Shown here: piece by piece, positions 22,301-38,434 of the stretch
Layout of the letters: every line of letters begins with the position of its first letter
Position numbering within the stretch: position 1 is the stretch's first letter
Origin: Rhytidiadelphus loreus
Lineage: Eukaryota; Streptophyta; Bryopsida; Hypnales; Hylocomiaceae
Assembly (NCBI GenBank): GCA_947034895.1
Contig: OX344761.1
Location: forward strand, 92,703,447 to 92,767,446
Reading direction: 5' to 3'
DNA: 64,000 bases
The notes under the pieces: generated by a model
What the model saw: the letters and a program-made list of their open reading frames with translations, nothing else
The model's database searches: none
What the model was told of the DNA's origin: nothing
Program-made: the position numbers and the translations under genes

Positions 22301-25300
22301 AGGTGCAAAAGGAAGCTCATGAGGCGTCGGAAATGTTGAGGGTCTTGAGCTATGCAGGCTTGCACTTCCAGAACAAGAAGGGCAACCTGCAAAAGTCACG
22401 TAACTCAGAATTCAAGTTAACGTACATTTGAGGTTCAGAAGAAGATCATCTAAAAAAATACTCAGATCTAAAAATCCAACCACGTCCAAAGAAAGTAGTG
22501 TCTCACCTCATCAGATGGGTCGGACAGCAATCTCAGTAAGGCAGGAAAGATATCATCCAAAAATGAGAGCACCTGCATACGCCATGGAGCTCAATATCAG
22601 TTGCCAGGGGTATACCAAAACCTCCAATCCAAAAATCCTAATATGTAAGATTCACATTTTGGCGAAACGAAAGATACTAGCGACAAGAGAAAATACAAGA
22701 GAAAGTACTATTGTTAGATGTTAATCGGAACTAGAGAGCATTTGTGAGCAATAAATGAAGATTTCAGCGTACCCTCCCAGCTACCAGGTCTCAGAAGCTG
22801 GAAGATACCCCATTTTGCTAGGAGCTGACGTAGGTAAAATGAACTCACTTCTGTCCGATGTCTCTCCAACAGCACAGAGATCCACCTCAAAGCCTCAAAC
22901 CTTGTATCCTCGTAATCATTTCCAAGCTCCCTGATGATTAGATACATGAGATAGATGAGACAGGGACTCTCTTCACTAACAACCAAATATCACGAACTTT
23001 AACCTATTAATGACAGTAGTTTGTTAGTTTTCTTTCAATTCTTTGTCACATTGAGATGTCATGATCCATAAGGTTCACACCAGACCGAGAGGTATTGTCA
23101 GGAAAACTCTCGGCAAGGAGGAACAGGCAGATTTGGTTTTGCATGATTCGGACTTACAGGATGAGAGTTATTGAATTTCATAATAATTTTCCTCAAATAT
23201 TAAAGAAAATATGAAAATTCATCCAACGAGGGGATTCAGCACAACTTGGTCTGTCATAGCTGTGGCAACGACAAAGGCCATACAAATATAACCTTCATCC
23301 TGACAAAGGATTTCAATCATGAAAATATCCTAGTTCGCATGTATTACTGCAAAATAGATCATTAAGCAAAAAGCTCAGGAAAGACCTCCTTGCGATGACC
23401 AACACAGCACCAATATCAAAACCTTCGGAAGGCTCTGCCCTCACTGATCGCATCTCCTCATTTGTTTCTCGAGCAACCTGACAACCGCACAACGTTTGCA
23501 TTATATTTCCTCTACTGGACTGAAAGTTGACGACATTCATAGGCCACAAGAATTATTACAAGGCATCAACTGCCAAGAACTGAAGCAGGACAAATTCATC
23601 CCATGGGCACTAAAGAGAAAGATTCTGATGTTGTCCATTGTTAAAACCATACCACCGGAATCCTCTCTTCCCTATCAGATATAGCAGGAAGAACTACTCC
23701 AAGGATATCGGCGAAGTATGGCACAAGTTGGTCTCCCCCAAGTTTCACAAACTCATTGATCTGCACCCGCAACAAAATCTTGTTAATCGAGCGAAAGTTA
23801 CCCGAAAGTAGGCAGCACTGGGAGATGCAAGGCCACATTAATCATATTTGTCACATTTCAGAAGGTTCCTCCAGTACATGTTCCAATTCAAGAAGTTCAA
23901 ACCACACTATGTGATATCAGAATTAGATAGTTGTTTGAAAGGCTAAAAATCTCTTCTATGACCATCCAAAGCATCGTAAAACTCTCTACAAAGCAGTAAA
24001 CTGGCCAACGTACTTAGAGAAAAGTCTGGATACTCTAATATGATATCAGTTGAAATGCAGCACCCCAAGTCAAACAAGTGGTACAAGATATCAACTATTG
24101 AACCAACAGTGAAATTTCAACCGAAGGTTAGCCAACTGGTGAAATAAACATACCCAAGTTATCGAGGTGAGCCGAGTAAACTCATCGGGAGATCCTGCTC
24201 TTTGTACAAGTATCTCTGCCATTCTACCGTAGTCCACCGACTGTCAAAATTATCATCAACCAAATGTCACAAATCAGTTCAAGAAACCAGCGATAGACTG
24301 ATGAATGCGTGAACCCTGACCCTGATACACCCCATAGCTCTTATACAGCACACTAATTAACCCCAAGCGCTCAGTCCTCACTTCGGAAACTAATAGTTGA
24401 TAATAGTAACATCTAGAACGTACATATTTCTGTCGCTCAAAATTAAATGTAGCGCATGGTTTCTTCTTACAATGCTGTACACTTTGTTACCTCTCTTTAA
24501 GCTTCCTAAACGATTTATTACGTCTCCTATAGATTTGGAGGTAGTCACGTCTGGACATTTGGCCACTTGAGCTAATGCAGAGATTATGAGCACTTACCTC
24601 AGCAGTTTGAATATCCTGCATAAACTCTTTAAGAGCTAGATCAGCCTGCTGTCGTAACTCCACGCTGGAGTCACTGAGCATATTGAATAACCCTACAAGA
24701 ACACAACACCCGTTGATAATACAGTCTGTCCATCTCATTCATGTATTGATTGTATTCAGAAGCTTAAAACGGAGACATATTGGTTCGTGATCATAATATT
24801 AAATAAGGTTGTGAAAAATGCTTACCATCAAGAAAATCTGGGAGGAAACCAAGCATGTCAATAGCCGGAACCTTGTCCAGCTCAGTGATCCATCCAACCA
24901 AGAATCGACGAACAAACGGGTTGAGTACATTCATGCGCTCCCTCAAAAGTGGAATGAACTCCTCAATGCTGCACTCACCACAAGCACATGAATTAATTTT
25001 AAATCACACCGCTGGAAACTACATCCATGAATATTATCGCTTATGAATCTCTGAACTAGTTGCAAATTTTCTGACTAGTACAGGGGTAATTTAGACCACT
25101 CAAGAACTTTATTCTAGTGCCTGAAAAGAGATAAAACTGGGTCACTGAATCCTCAGTCTACATAACAAACAGTTTAATGAGTTGAATTGAACCTGAATTG
25201 ATCACTTTCTGGACTATCCTGCACCGTAACAATATCCTGCAAAGTGTAAACGTAATAAGTCAGATACCCCACAAGAATAGGAAAAACATGTATAGTGAAT

Positions 25301-27559
25301 AATACATGGTTCTCAGTCAAATTGGACTGGTCCAGGAACTTTAATCATCATAAGGAGATGGGGAGGCAAGACAAGCACGATGCAATTCATGGGAGGCCTC
25401 CCTGGGATCACCTACTTGCACGTACTTGCACGGTATTTTGTGAGTATCTAAACTATTATTGATTTAGATTACAACCTTCCAACGTCTTCAAAGAAATGAA
25501 TAGGAAGGTCTCCCCATGACTGACCTACTTAATTGCCATCTCCCGATGGCAAATCTCCTTATGATGGATGTTCAAAATTCACTTAAAAGTCTAATTTTGC
25601 TCAATTGAAAAAAATTACTAGCTCAAACGACTAATAACGAGGTTAGGTTAGAACCTTGACAAGACGATCTAACAAGTCAGCACCGCCTCGTACTCTGGGA
25701 TCTGCGTCTGCTGAGAGTTTGCAAAGCGCATCGAAGATGTCATTGAAAAACACGATGAAATCGCCTCTCACAGCCTGCCCCAAAGTGATCGTGACCCATG
25801 AGTAGATGAAACCTTAGAAAAACGATTTCTAAACTTAGAAAAAATAAAGAAAAATAAAGAAAAGAATGAAAAACAAAAGTACAAAACTGGCATTGCTAAA
25901 ATCTGTAAACATGGAAATCAGATTTACCCTTGCAATGTTGTAAAGCGCTTCACATGCGTAGTACCGCACACGGCTGTCCTCATCTGTGAATGAACTAATA
26001 ATAGGAGGGACAATTTTCTGCAACGCACGTCGAGCAAACGAAGTCACGAAAATTGAAAACTAAAAATTGGTTCAGGGTCAGGATGAGAACCTCCCTTGAA
26101 GTACAAACAAACAAAAAATACATAGCCTAATCCATGACTCAGCATATCTAGAGACGTACCTCTAAGTGTTGCACAGCATCAGATGCAAGGCCAACCGTTG
26201 CAGCTGCTAGAGCAATCACCCCACCCTGCGTAAAGAAGTACCTTGAACTAATCAGAACTAGACGATGCCAATGCAATGAACCCCAATTTGCCTAAATGGT
26301 CACAGGAGACCGCTATTATAGGAACTGAAATACATCAAATGGGGAGTTTCAAGGAACGTAACAAAATGCAAAAATAGAAAGCTCATATTCATGAGCAGTA
26401 GAAATGTGTATTGAAATGACAAACATTGGGGTAGCTGGACGTTCTGTGTGTTAAGGGATGAAAGTTCGGTGGGTTATCCCTATCCCGGTTACTGCCACTT
26501 AAACCGGCTCTGCCTTGCTCCCCTGGTTTGGTCGCTTTGTACTCTTCTTTTGCAATTGAACTCTGTTCTTTTTGTGCAAAAAAGGAGAAGAAAAAAAAAA
26601 GTGTAATTGAAAATTACTATAATCGACTATTAGCTTCCAAACTGGACTTCCCATCATTAGTTTAGATTGGGAACTTCGAGGTTAATTCCATTCCAAGATC
26701 CATTGCTTGTAGAGATTATTGCATAGAGAGAATATCTGACCTTACGATGGTTGGCCTGAGGGGAGAGAACGAAATCATACGTAAGCAGAGCGATAATCTT
26801 GGATATCGTCTGATGATCCTTTGCTGCTGTGAGGGCCCTGACTACCTCCTCAACCTGTATCACCAAAAACGATGACAGTCAAGCTCTTACCAAACACTCT
26901 CTGAACAAACATGCTAATAAACTATACCCCTAAAGAGCACAAAATACGCCACAGATCAAACAACGTAATAGATTTCATATCTACGTACAAGCAATACTAC
27001 TTTCATGTTGACATACGTCTTCCACACTAATCACAGGAAAAAGAAAGCAAAACAGTGGGAACAATCACATACTTCAAAGAAGAACACTACTACTAACAAC
27101 AAGTTTCAGTAAACAGTGACCTTATTCAGGAACCTTTGAACAAACATCATAACCAAAAACCTGGCCATCATTTATATGGAGATTTCCCTATAATGATCAT
27201 TCGGAGGTCTCTGCATTGTACATAGGGAGGCTTATTGTTACCATACGAAGGCCTCCCGAAGATTCTGTTTATGATGCTATGTAAAAGTTCTTAATACAGT
27301 CTAATTTCAATGAAAACCTTATTTCGGCTCCAAATACCGTACACTTGAAACATACAAACAATTTTTAAAATACTATAAATGTCTTACCACCAATATGAAT
27401 ATATCTACTTACAGTATCTTTAGGAGTATAATCTCTTTAAAAGTACTCAATTTTGTGGAAAGCGCGTACCTCCAGTGCTGCAGCTTTGCGCTTCTCATAA
27501 ACCTTGTCTGCCAAATTGCGCAGCACCGATGGCGAGAGAGGCGCAAGGAAATCCGCCAT
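19347..27559 (-). CDS. VAC14: VAC14, scaffold of the PtdIns(3,5)P2-regulating complex, 20 exons
   Basis: Family role: HEAT-repeat scaffold holding the Fab1/PIKfyve kinase and Fig4 phosphatase on endosome/vacuole membranes, controlling PtdIns(3,5)P2 and vacuole form. Exons, 5' to 3': 27559-27470, 26854-26741, 26225-26160, 26017-25928, 25774-25655, 25236-25193, 24968-24826, 24692-24598, 24240-24154, 23760-23653, 23477-23386, 22930-22849, 22572-22507, 22386-22271, 21919-21799, 21624-21463, 21025-20897, 20718-20650, 20214-19867, 19463-19347. All are GT-AG and in phase, giving 752 residues. Landmarks: SPQANHRKGG, SFTDEDSRVRYYACEALYN (Fab1-binding region, about 62-120), FVKLGGDQLV, VARETNEEMRS, then the Fig4-binding region (about 400-600) with LNLILLTAPEL, ALYASWCHSPMA and LLETPIFAYLRLQ. 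The ATG opens the expected N-terminus (PSVLRNLADKVYEKRKAA). The low-complexity tail ends in a Pro/Ser/Arg-rich exon. Confidence 0.96.
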
Positions 27560-28341
27560 TTCGGCTGCACTGCTGGTCAGCTCCCACCCACAAAGGCCAA
27601 AACAAGTCTCTAACAAACACATCTTCTTCTTCTTCTTCTTCTCTCGCAACCCAAAGCTCTCCCTCAACAGCTAAAACAGAGTTACTAAACTCCATGATCG
27701 TGCCTTCGAACAGCTCCCGTTGCGTCCACCATTTGGAACACCATAGGGTTTAAGGTTCGCCTAACCTGATTTTCCAACTACCCTAAGACACTAATTACGC
27801 ACGCATACTAATGAGATACTAATTCAGTATTAGAAAAAGGCGGTAAGAGTTTCTTCTAAACCCTGCCTTTTTTCCCGAATTGCGCAATTCGGATGCAGGT
27901 GGAAGCTTCTTGAACAAAAGCAAACCCCTGGAAAATCAAACAATCCCGTGTTCGTACTCTCAACCAAACTATCGGACCAAAGCGGTAACCCTCCTGCGAA
28001 ATTGAAAATCTGGAAAAATTGATAACTAGAAAATTTTGCTCCGAAATTGGAAACCACAACTACCAAAAATTTGTAAGGAAATAATTTCAATGAAACTTTC
28101 TCAGCAAACGGAATCCACAGAAGGGACATGAAACCACGCCCATCACTCTCGTTTCCAACGATCCATCGTCTCTCCCAATTTCCGAAACGTTCACGACTCT
28201 CAACTCATCTCTGCAAACTGCAACTCCCAAAGGAGATCAAAACGGATCCAATCGAGCCCAAACCCAAGATCAAATCTCCAAATTTCCGCAAACCCAAGAA
28301 ACAGAGACTCACAGGAAGCGATCCAGACTTCAAACCAAAGC
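27560..28341. promoter_or_regulatory. 5' flank of VAC14
   Basis: Directly upstream of the VAC14 start codon is a (ttc)n run at about 27622-27642, which reads as an A/G-rich leader in the transcript sense. The rest of the stretch is of moderate GC content and is likely leader and promoter. Open frames here do not resemble proteins. No defined motif was placed. Confidence 0.4.
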
Positions 28342-28730
28342 CCAATTTCAGAAAATCTAGACCAAACTTCTCTGGAATTGCGATCTACGGGATGAGATTA
28401 GTGACAGGGAAGCAACCCAAGACTTCAAAGCAAGCCCAATTTCGCAAAATCTGACCACAATTCTCTGCCGACTGCGTTGTGGGGAGGCTTGAAAAATCTG
28501 AGAAACTACGAGATGACTCACAGCATGGCCAATTTCGCAAAATCTGACCGAAATTCTTTGCGATTGCGTTGTGGGGAGGCTTGAAAAATCTGAGAACTAC
28601 GAGATGAGACTAGTACAATACAGGGAGCAACCAAGACTTCACAGCATGGGCCAATTTCGCAAAATCTGACCAAAATTCTTTGCGATTGCGTTGTTGGGAG
28701 GCTTGGAAATCTGAAAAACTGCGAGATGAG
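28342..28730. repeat. Imperfect tandem repeat, about 4 copies, upstream of VAC14
   Basis: Copies of ccaatttcgcaaaatctgac start at about 28342 (diverged), 28436, 28529 and 28651. Each is followed by ttctttgcgattgcg, gttgtggggaggcttg and aatctgagaa.tacgagatga. Spacing is 94, 93 and 122 bases; the last interval holds an extra piece (actagtacaatacagggagc) that is also present, diverged, before the second copy. The array lies about 0.8-1.2 kb upstream of the VAC14 start codon. Confidence 0.85.
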
Positions 28731-30084
28731 AGATCGGCAAGGGAAGCGAGAACTGTGAAATTGCAGCAGGAATTTAATTATAGAAATGCTTCGGGTTCCT
28801 AGTCATGGTGGTTGCCAGTCAAGTCGGAGTTCGAGAACAATTGTGACAGAGTCAACAGGAGTTCTCAATTGGGGAAGAGACTCGGGGCCTTCCAACAATC
28901 ATTCAAACATTTGGTCGTGGTTGCGAAAAGTGGCACTTGGGATGGGGAAGAGCTATCGAGAACGACAAAAAGGGAAGATTCATGGAAACTCCGAAATTGG
29001 GATTAGAGGGAATTTTTGGAATTGGGCCAAATGGGTCCCTAAATGGATTTCTAAATCTTTGTTGGGATATTATTAGCGGAAAAGTAGAAAATGTAATTAA
29101 GGTAGGAGTTGCTAAAGGTGTCCTATAACATAGAATTATATATTGGAATTTTGGAATGTTTATTCCAACGTTTAACATACCACTATTAACTCTTATTAAT
29201 TGAATCTTTTCTTCAATTTTTGCATATTTTTTCTTAAATGTGTATATTATTTACCTCAAGTTCATTAAATTCATCATGCAAAAAGTGTAGTTTTTTAAAA
29301 GTCAAGCGTTGGTTTGGATGAATGAGGAGTATTGTGGTAAAAAAAAGTCCTTGAAACATTTATGTTAATGGTTCTGAATTGGAGCACTAAGGGATCAAGG
29401 CTCCATGCCATTTTAGATTCAAAAATCTATTCATAGAAAAATGTTTCCAGGAGTATTGTTTCCCTCAAAATGCAATTAGTTAGTATATAGTTAGCACATT
29501 TAACCCTTAAACACCTTGATCCTTTTTCGAATTTTGTCATATTTTTGCTATACAAAAATATCATTTTTTTTTTTAGCAATTTCATGAAATTGGTCACTAA
29601 AGAAGGTTGTCTTTTCAACATTCAAGTATTACATCATATGAATGAGAAGTCAATTGGACTTAAACAATTGGGAAAAAAAGGGAAAAGAAAAAAAGTGGGC
29701 AACTTCAAGCCTAATGAGAAAAAATTACCCAATTCCATTATTCATTAAATTGCCTTTCAGAAAACACTGATATGAATTCTCTAAAGGTATAAGGTGGACC
29801 AACCCATCACTGTCTGCTTCCCAATTCCATTACCTATTGTTTGGCCCCAATTCCGTTCATTGCCCCATCCATATCTGTATTTTCTGAATATCCTAAACCA
29901 TTTAAGATTTCTGACAAAATTTGATTAGATTATGGCATTAATGTGGACATGGACTAATTAACGTGGCAACCTTTGATTGGTGGATACTTAAGTGCTAATG
30001 GATTCATAGAAGGGCAGTTATGGGTTGTCCACAGGGCATTTATGACTCTAGTCTACGGGCAGTTTTGTAATTTCAAGCCGATTA
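28731..30084. other. AT-rich spacer without a recognisable gene
   Basis: No gene seen. Short open frames up to about 96 codons near 28786-29178 have no recognisable features. A poly-T run lies near 29570. Confidence 0.4.
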
Positions 30085-30255
30085 CTTCAAAAATTCATAG
30101 AAACTACAATTTCAATCAAAAAATAATAATTCCACTTGGTTTTGATTTGTGAAACAAACACACACCTCTGAAAAAATATGTGCCCCTGAGTTATTTGAAT
30201 TGGCCCCACAACATTCAGATTGCAAATCAGGATGGTGATAGGCAGTTCTTCCTTA
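30085..30255. repeat. Dispersed repeat copy related to bases 1-165
   Basis: Aligns with the left edge of the window over about 165 bases: ttcaaaaattca.agaaa, aattccacttgg, acacacctctgaaaaa, tatgtgccc, cagattgcaaatcagg.tggtgatagg. It ends at 30241-30255 in ggcagttcttcctta, a variant of the hairpin-like terminus. Confidence 0.75.
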
Positions 30256-30567
30256 ATTATAAAGGAGATATAGTTTTCCCCTAATTGGATGAGGTTGCAG
30301 TGGATTAGTCCAGATTCCAGTCGGTACAGCTTACTAGTAAGTTAGGTTAACTTTTATTGTGGTGACTGGTGAGCCAGGGATAATGGACAGACCGACAGAT
30401 TTCTCATCCATCCCCTGGACAGAAATAGCAGGGCATGAATCTCGCCCTATCCTAGCTGTCCTTGCAGCCGTGTTTTGGGGCCTTGGGGGGATCCGAATTG
30501 AATCTTTTAATTATTTTGCAAAAAAGGCTAACCACTGATCTTATCACTCAATATTATATAGGGGAGA

Positions 30568-31590
30568 ACTCAATCCATTACCTCCACCTAGGGAACCCTC
30601 CTATTTGTGTCACTGACTCACCCATTACCACAATCTTATTACCAACATTTTATCATAAAGGTAGTACACTCTAAAAGCGTTTGGTTTCTTCAAAACGCGC
30701 CTATTTTGGGGTGAAGAATGGGAGACACTATGATCCTAAAATGGACCACTGTAGCAATTAAATGCATTGAGAAAAAAATCATTTTTCTATTGCAAGAGCC
30801 AATCATTGCCCTTTGATTTTTGCACATCTGCTTACAAATTGCAAGTGGACAGATTTTGGGAGACCTATGGTCACAAATAGGTAGGTGCCTATGCCCTAGA
30901 TCTTTGAAAATTTATAAGTAATTCAAAAATGTTTGGAAAAATACAAAACCACTTGTATTAGGTTCCACATCCCATTTCTCTTTCTCTGAAAAATGGTCTA
31001 AAAATAATTTTGTTCATGTAAGCCTATGAAAAAGGCGGACCAGCTCTTAAATGGTCACTTTTAGAGCATACTACCTTAGTTAATGGCAATGCACTTGTGA
31101 CCCCCTTACTTGTCCCCCCCCCCCCCAATTCAGTCCATGGGGTGCAAGAAAAGAAAAGACCCCCTATTTTGTGCTCATAAAATGTATGCTCTACACCTCT
31201 CTTTACTAATTTGTGGCCTTTGATTGCAAATATGAATTCAAAGATTGCAAATTTTATCATGTGTGGAAAATAAAAAAATTTCAGGGTTTTCCTTCAGGGA
31301 CAAGCGAGGGGGTGTCAGTTCACCTTGGCTTGCACTTGGCTTTCACGCTCAAACAAGGCGGGATTTGCCCATACTTCAACTAACAAGGGTGTATTCATGC
31401 TTTAAGATTTCACCTTTGAAAAATCACAAGAAAATTCACTTCTTGTTTTGTTAGAATGCCTTCATTTTTTTTTTTTGCAATTGACTTCTCTAAAACTTTT
31501 CAATCTGTGAAAAATGTGGGAGTTGACAAACAACTTTTTTTGAAGAAACCTAGATAGCAAATGTGTATAGTCATGAGCAGTTCTACCTTA
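30568..31590. repeat. Dispersed repeat fragments related to 51660-51958
   Basis: Bases about 31076-31590 share with 51700-51958 aatggcaatgcactt, aacaagggt.tattca, agaaaattcacttctt, gaatgccttcatt, gcaattgacttctct and gatagcaaat.tgt, and end in cagttctacctta. Bases 30568-30660 carry a related cacaatctt/accctttacc-like block. A C12 homopolymer lies at about 31115-31128. Non-coding. Confidence 0.65.
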
Positions 31591-33501
31591 GTGTAAGGTA
31601 CACTCATTCATAAATTTGGATGATGGAATAATGTATATTTTTTTAGAGCAATGATTATTGAACCCTAGGTTGGTTTCAACACTTAATTTTTTTTTTGTGT
31701 TGAAATGTTTTAGTTTTGAATTTTTTTGACTATACAAATTGTCATTTTTGGATTAATCAAATAATTAATCAAATTGTAAAATCAAGATTGAGTTTTAAAT
31801 TTTACAAAGAACTAATAAAACCGTCTTTGATTAAATTTTTAACTTGTTTTTCAAATATTGGTCTATATGTTGAACAAACTTTAGATATGCTTTAATTTTT
31901 TGCTTAAATATTTACGAAACTAACTAATATGTAGGGTAGAAGAGAAGGTGTTGTGAAGAGAAAGGCATGAACTTTTGTTTAGAAATATGAGGTATTTACT
32001 TTCAAAGTTCATCTTAGTAGAGATTATTTATAAATCGAGCATATACACACACTAATCAATGTGCAATGAGCACACAAATAGTGTCCCAAAGGTGCAAATC
32101 AAACAAAGAAAGTGTTACTTTTTTCAAAATTACACATGTTCAATCATTTCTCCCAATGCTTTGCTAACTAAAAGCTTACACACCTTACTTCTCCATTTAT
32201 ACCCATATTTTAGATGGGATTGATAATGGGTGCTCATACCTTCCTATAGTTGGAGCTCCAAAAATAAAGGCCAAATCACTCAAAGAAACTATCTCATATC
32301 ATTTGTTGTAATAGAGTATGATGTGTCAAGTTAAACCTCCACCACCAAATTATCTGAGGGACTAAGTATGCAATAAAAATATTCAAGGACAAGACTAGAC
32401 TATACATGACAACAAGATAACAAATACTAATCATAGTTGGTTGGAACTTCAATTGGAAAGAAGACTTGGGTGGCCACTCACAATGGATGGTGTTCATGTG
32501 CACAAGATCTCAAGATCAAATTTGCAATAGTACATGGCCTACAAGCTCATTCAATACTACATAATTATATGCTCATTGGAGAATGAAGTCAAATATATGA
32601 TAAAAACTCTCACAATCAATTGCTAAATAGTATCATAATCTCCATTGTTCCCATATTAACCCTATAAAGACACAACAACCCCAAAGTGCCCAATGGATGA
32701 TAAAGAATCCTTTTATGTAAGACAAAATGCAAATGTTCATCCTTGAAAATTTGTGTAAAAAGAAGAGGTCTTGCACAATAGGTTGACCTCCAATAAGTAT
32801 TCTTGGTGTGTTTTTTAAGCAAATGATTCACGCAATATCCAAAAGGATGATTTCCACAATGACCAACCCAACATTTCAAGGTTAAAATGGGGTAAATTCC
32901 TCAAGTGTCTAGTAGGTTGAGGAAAGAAGAATTGCATTATGCTCAATTAGGTAACAAGCCTAAAAATTGAAGAGCAAGAATCACAAAGTCAGACACCCCT
33001 AGCTTGTGCTTTGCACACAACTCTGTCAAGCTTCAGCACTGCTTTCACAAAAAAAACAGAATCTCTATGAAGACATTAGAGGGAACCACATTGTACTCCT
33101 GCCATTCCCCATTAATTATCTTATCTCAACAAACGGGGGATGCAACCTCCTCCACGTATTTCATCAAGGACAGACGATGAAGAAATTTGCATGGACAATG
33201 AATTAGAAATTGCAGCCTAACCTGCCATTTTTGTGCAAAGGGAATAGGGATAATTAGAATTTCCTGAAACCTACTGTGCTTCCCATGTTGTCTTTCAAGC
33301 CATTCGCCTAGGCGAACTGATAAAACTATGCTGATTACACAGAATTGGTGAATCTCTCTTGAATGGTGTGGACCTATGAGATGAAGACAAAATGCACCAA
33401 TGGATTCAAATGTAAAAATAGGCAAACTTCACCCTCTAATTCTGTAACTCAATTCTGACTTGAATGTAGTATATACCTATGAATAATTCGGATTCCAGGC
33501 G
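31591..33501. other. AT-rich spacer and 3' flank of KAE1
   Basis: No gene recognised. Minus-strand frames at 32294-32503 and 32616-32879 (69 and 87 codons) look mildly protein-like but match no family I know; they may be transposon remnants. The part from about 33100 is presumably the 3' UTR or flank of the minus-strand gene that ends at 33502. Confidence 0.4.
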
Positions 33502-35343
<1,842 letters not shown>

Positions 35344-37855
35344 CGTGACCCCGTTCCGTAATCGCAAGAAATTTATAACCCTAAAACCGCAAATCGTCTC
35401 TCTGCAACACCACACTTATTCTGAGCTCCTGCGAAACCACTTCGCCCGCCAATTGTTTGTATTCACGAAGCACAAAATCTACGAAGCGACGTGTAAACGA
35501 AAAAAACAGCTCCGTTATCACAAGAAATTTAAACCTAAAACCCCAAATCCTTTGTCCGCAAGACCGCACTTGTGCATGATTGATTATTTATCTCAGAAGC
35601 AAAAGAAGCGTGTGCAAACAATATGTAGACAAGACTAATTTCTCTAGGTATTTATCCACCAAAATCAAGATCCAGTTTATTCATCAAGGCAAAGGACCGC
35701 TTCCGTCAAACCTTTCCAAGAAAAGTCCCACAGCTTGGAAAATGAAAAATATTAGCTCAGCACTTTCGATAGTCTCTAGCTGTTCTCCGGATGTGCCACA
35801 ACTATTTCCAACCCCGGGCTTCTAGGAGTTACCAAGGGAAACAGCTAAACCGTTCATTTCAATTACTAAATGTTTGATATAGCATTTTTCTACTTCAATA
35901 CATTTTGATATTATTTAGTGAACTCTATTAAAACTACTAGGAGAAGAAGGGAGTCTCTTCTTTTCGCACAAGTTGTTAATAATTTGAAAAGAAAATCAAT
36001 CCTAGTAGAAAATTTTGATACAAAACAATTACTGCGGTGTAGCAGGAAACTCGCAGCACTGAGCTGAATAGACAAGATATGAGATCGTCAATTAATCCTG
36101 TTCATTTAATCCAAACATAATGTATCCAGTGACGTTATTCCAACTGCATTAAGGCAAGATGAGCAACTGCAGGCACATCTCTAATTTCTTCGTCATCAAC
36201 AGCCGAGCTTCTAGAAATTTAAACACCAATGCAACGAGAGACTCCCTCTAAAGTCCTGAAATCTCTCGTCACCGTTAGATTTTTAAAAACATTAAGACGC
36301 CATACCTGTTTGATATACATCGTGGCAGCGCTAGTATGCCTTCAAACCTTCAAATAATCCCCAAACCTCCAGTTACCATGTTACCACAGCCTTCACTCGC
36401 CGTCGCCTCACTATTCATCGCATTTCAAATTCAGAAATCTTTAGAAGCAAATTGCACTGTCCAAGGACTCAATAGGCAAGGGTTTCACTATTGCTCTCAC
36501 AAAAAATGCCATGGTCTCCAAACACTGCAATCTCTTAACCCTCCATCAAATGCATTCACACTGCGAAATTCGATGAAAATCAAAGCACACGAATAAAGAC
36601 ATCCAAAATCACTCCCGAAGCACAAATTCAAGTCGAGATAGACCGCTGAACGGCTCGATCGAGAGCTGCTACCAAGAGAAATTCACGTAGAATGTCGTCG
36701 ACACAAAAATTGCAACATAGAGTATGAAAAAACACCTAGTGAATGTCGCCAGCTGTGATCACCACGAAAAAGCGCGAGCGGGAGAGGACCAAGGAAAGCG
36801 AGGATTTAGGGTCTGGCGGGAAAGAAGACGGACTCTTACAGCAATTCATCATCCGTCAGATGAATGATTTCGGATGAGCATTCCGGTCATCCCCGAAAGA
36901 CTGATGGGTCTCTTTAATATCACTTTATCTGGTTTCAATTTCTCTAATATCACATCTTCTGATTTCACAATAAAGGAACGCCGATGTGAGGTAGAAGACT
37001 CCTCTTTGTGCCATTATGTATTGGTAGGATACATTTTCAATTTTCAAATGTATTCTATTAGTACATAGTAGATGCAAAGTGGCATAAATAGTCATATAAT
37101 ACAAATATGGGTTCTTAATCTTACCCTTGATTTCAAAACTTACAATTCAATTGACATACTTTATTATGTCATTTGTGAATTGTAGAAAAATGTAAAAATA
37201 AGAATTTTGAAAAAGTTTAGATGGATATTTAACTGTTTTTTTATTCTTATAATTTTTAGATACTTTTAATGCAACGTTTATTTTTAGAAATGTTCAAAAA
37301 CTTTATGTAATCACGTGTATTTTGGATGCAATGAATGGTATTTCAATCAAAAGAAGTGATAAGTTATAAAGCAAAAGTGCAATCATTTTTGTTTTTCTAT
37401 TTGTATTTATCAAATAGAAGCTTATTTCACATTAAAAAATAGAACTAATGGCATAATAATATTCAGAAATTGTAGAGGTCTTTGGACTAAATGCAAAAAT
37501 ACATTTTGTTCATAAATACGAAGAAATTCATGGAAAAATCCTAATTTTATAAGAACCCTTGTACTACATATTGTAATTTCAAGTGTCAATGTCTTTTAAT
37601 GCCTTTCATGTAGTATTTTTTTTATTTTATTAGTAGAAACTTATTTCTTCAATGAATAATATTACAAGCTTCAAGCCAAGAGCCAATCTTTGGGTTTTTG
37701 TTTCATCTTTTGAGAAACATTTATCTTTGGGAGACTAACAAGTTGAGAATAATTAATGTATAATTTATGATTAATAAATACAAGCTTTATGAAAATAATA
37801 CTAGTAGTTTTTTTAAGATTATTTTTCTTCAAATTGGAATATGGAAAAAAAAACA
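35344..37855. promoter_or_regulatory. 5' flank of KAE1, with a short duplication, then AT-rich spacer
   Basis: Just upstream of KAE1, blocks at about 35352-35420 and 35510-35576 repeat aagaaattta.aacc, ctaaaaccgcaaat (variant ctaaaaccccaaat) and a cgcacttgtg-like piece, about 158 bases apart. From about 36300 to 36870 the DNA is of moderate GC content but I recognise no gene. Frames at 35580-35825 and 36336-36596 lack family features. Beyond 37050 the sequence is very AT-rich. Confidence 0.45.
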
Positions 37856-38434
37856 TTTGCCATTACCAAACTCATAGATAACCATGGTACCACTTGACAC
37901 AACGTCAATGACCTAGATCATATTTGCTCCGAGTTTTATTCTCGTCTCTACTCACATGATCCTACAACCCTAGAAGTTGAGGCTCATCGAAAATCCATCA
38001 TATCATGTGTCTCCAATCGATTCAACCTCAAGATGGTTTGTTTGCTTGAACAACCACTTACAAAAGAGGAATTGCATCATACGTTGTTGAAGATGGCCAA
38101 GGGCTGTAGCCCTAAACTAGATGGGATCACCTTGGAATTTTTTATTAGATTCTAGGATCTTATTGGGGATGATTATACAACAATGCTACAATTATCCGTT
38201 GCCCAAGGTCAATTACCTCATGGGATGGCATCTAGTGTTATTGCTCTTCATTTCAAAGGAGGTGACGGAATTAATCTATCTAACTGGCGCCCAATTACTC
38301 TACTCAACGTCTCATACAAAGTTTTGGCCAAAATTCTTCAGCTCAAACTTCAAGGTCTACTCTAGGAAGTTATCAACCCTAATTAGTTTGCCTTTTTACC
38401 CCTAAGGTATATCCTAGATAATGTATTCATTGCA

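Noticed and set aside
32294..32879. Two minus-strand frames as genes
   Set aside because: No recognisable domain, no splice context, and surroundings typical of decayed repeats.
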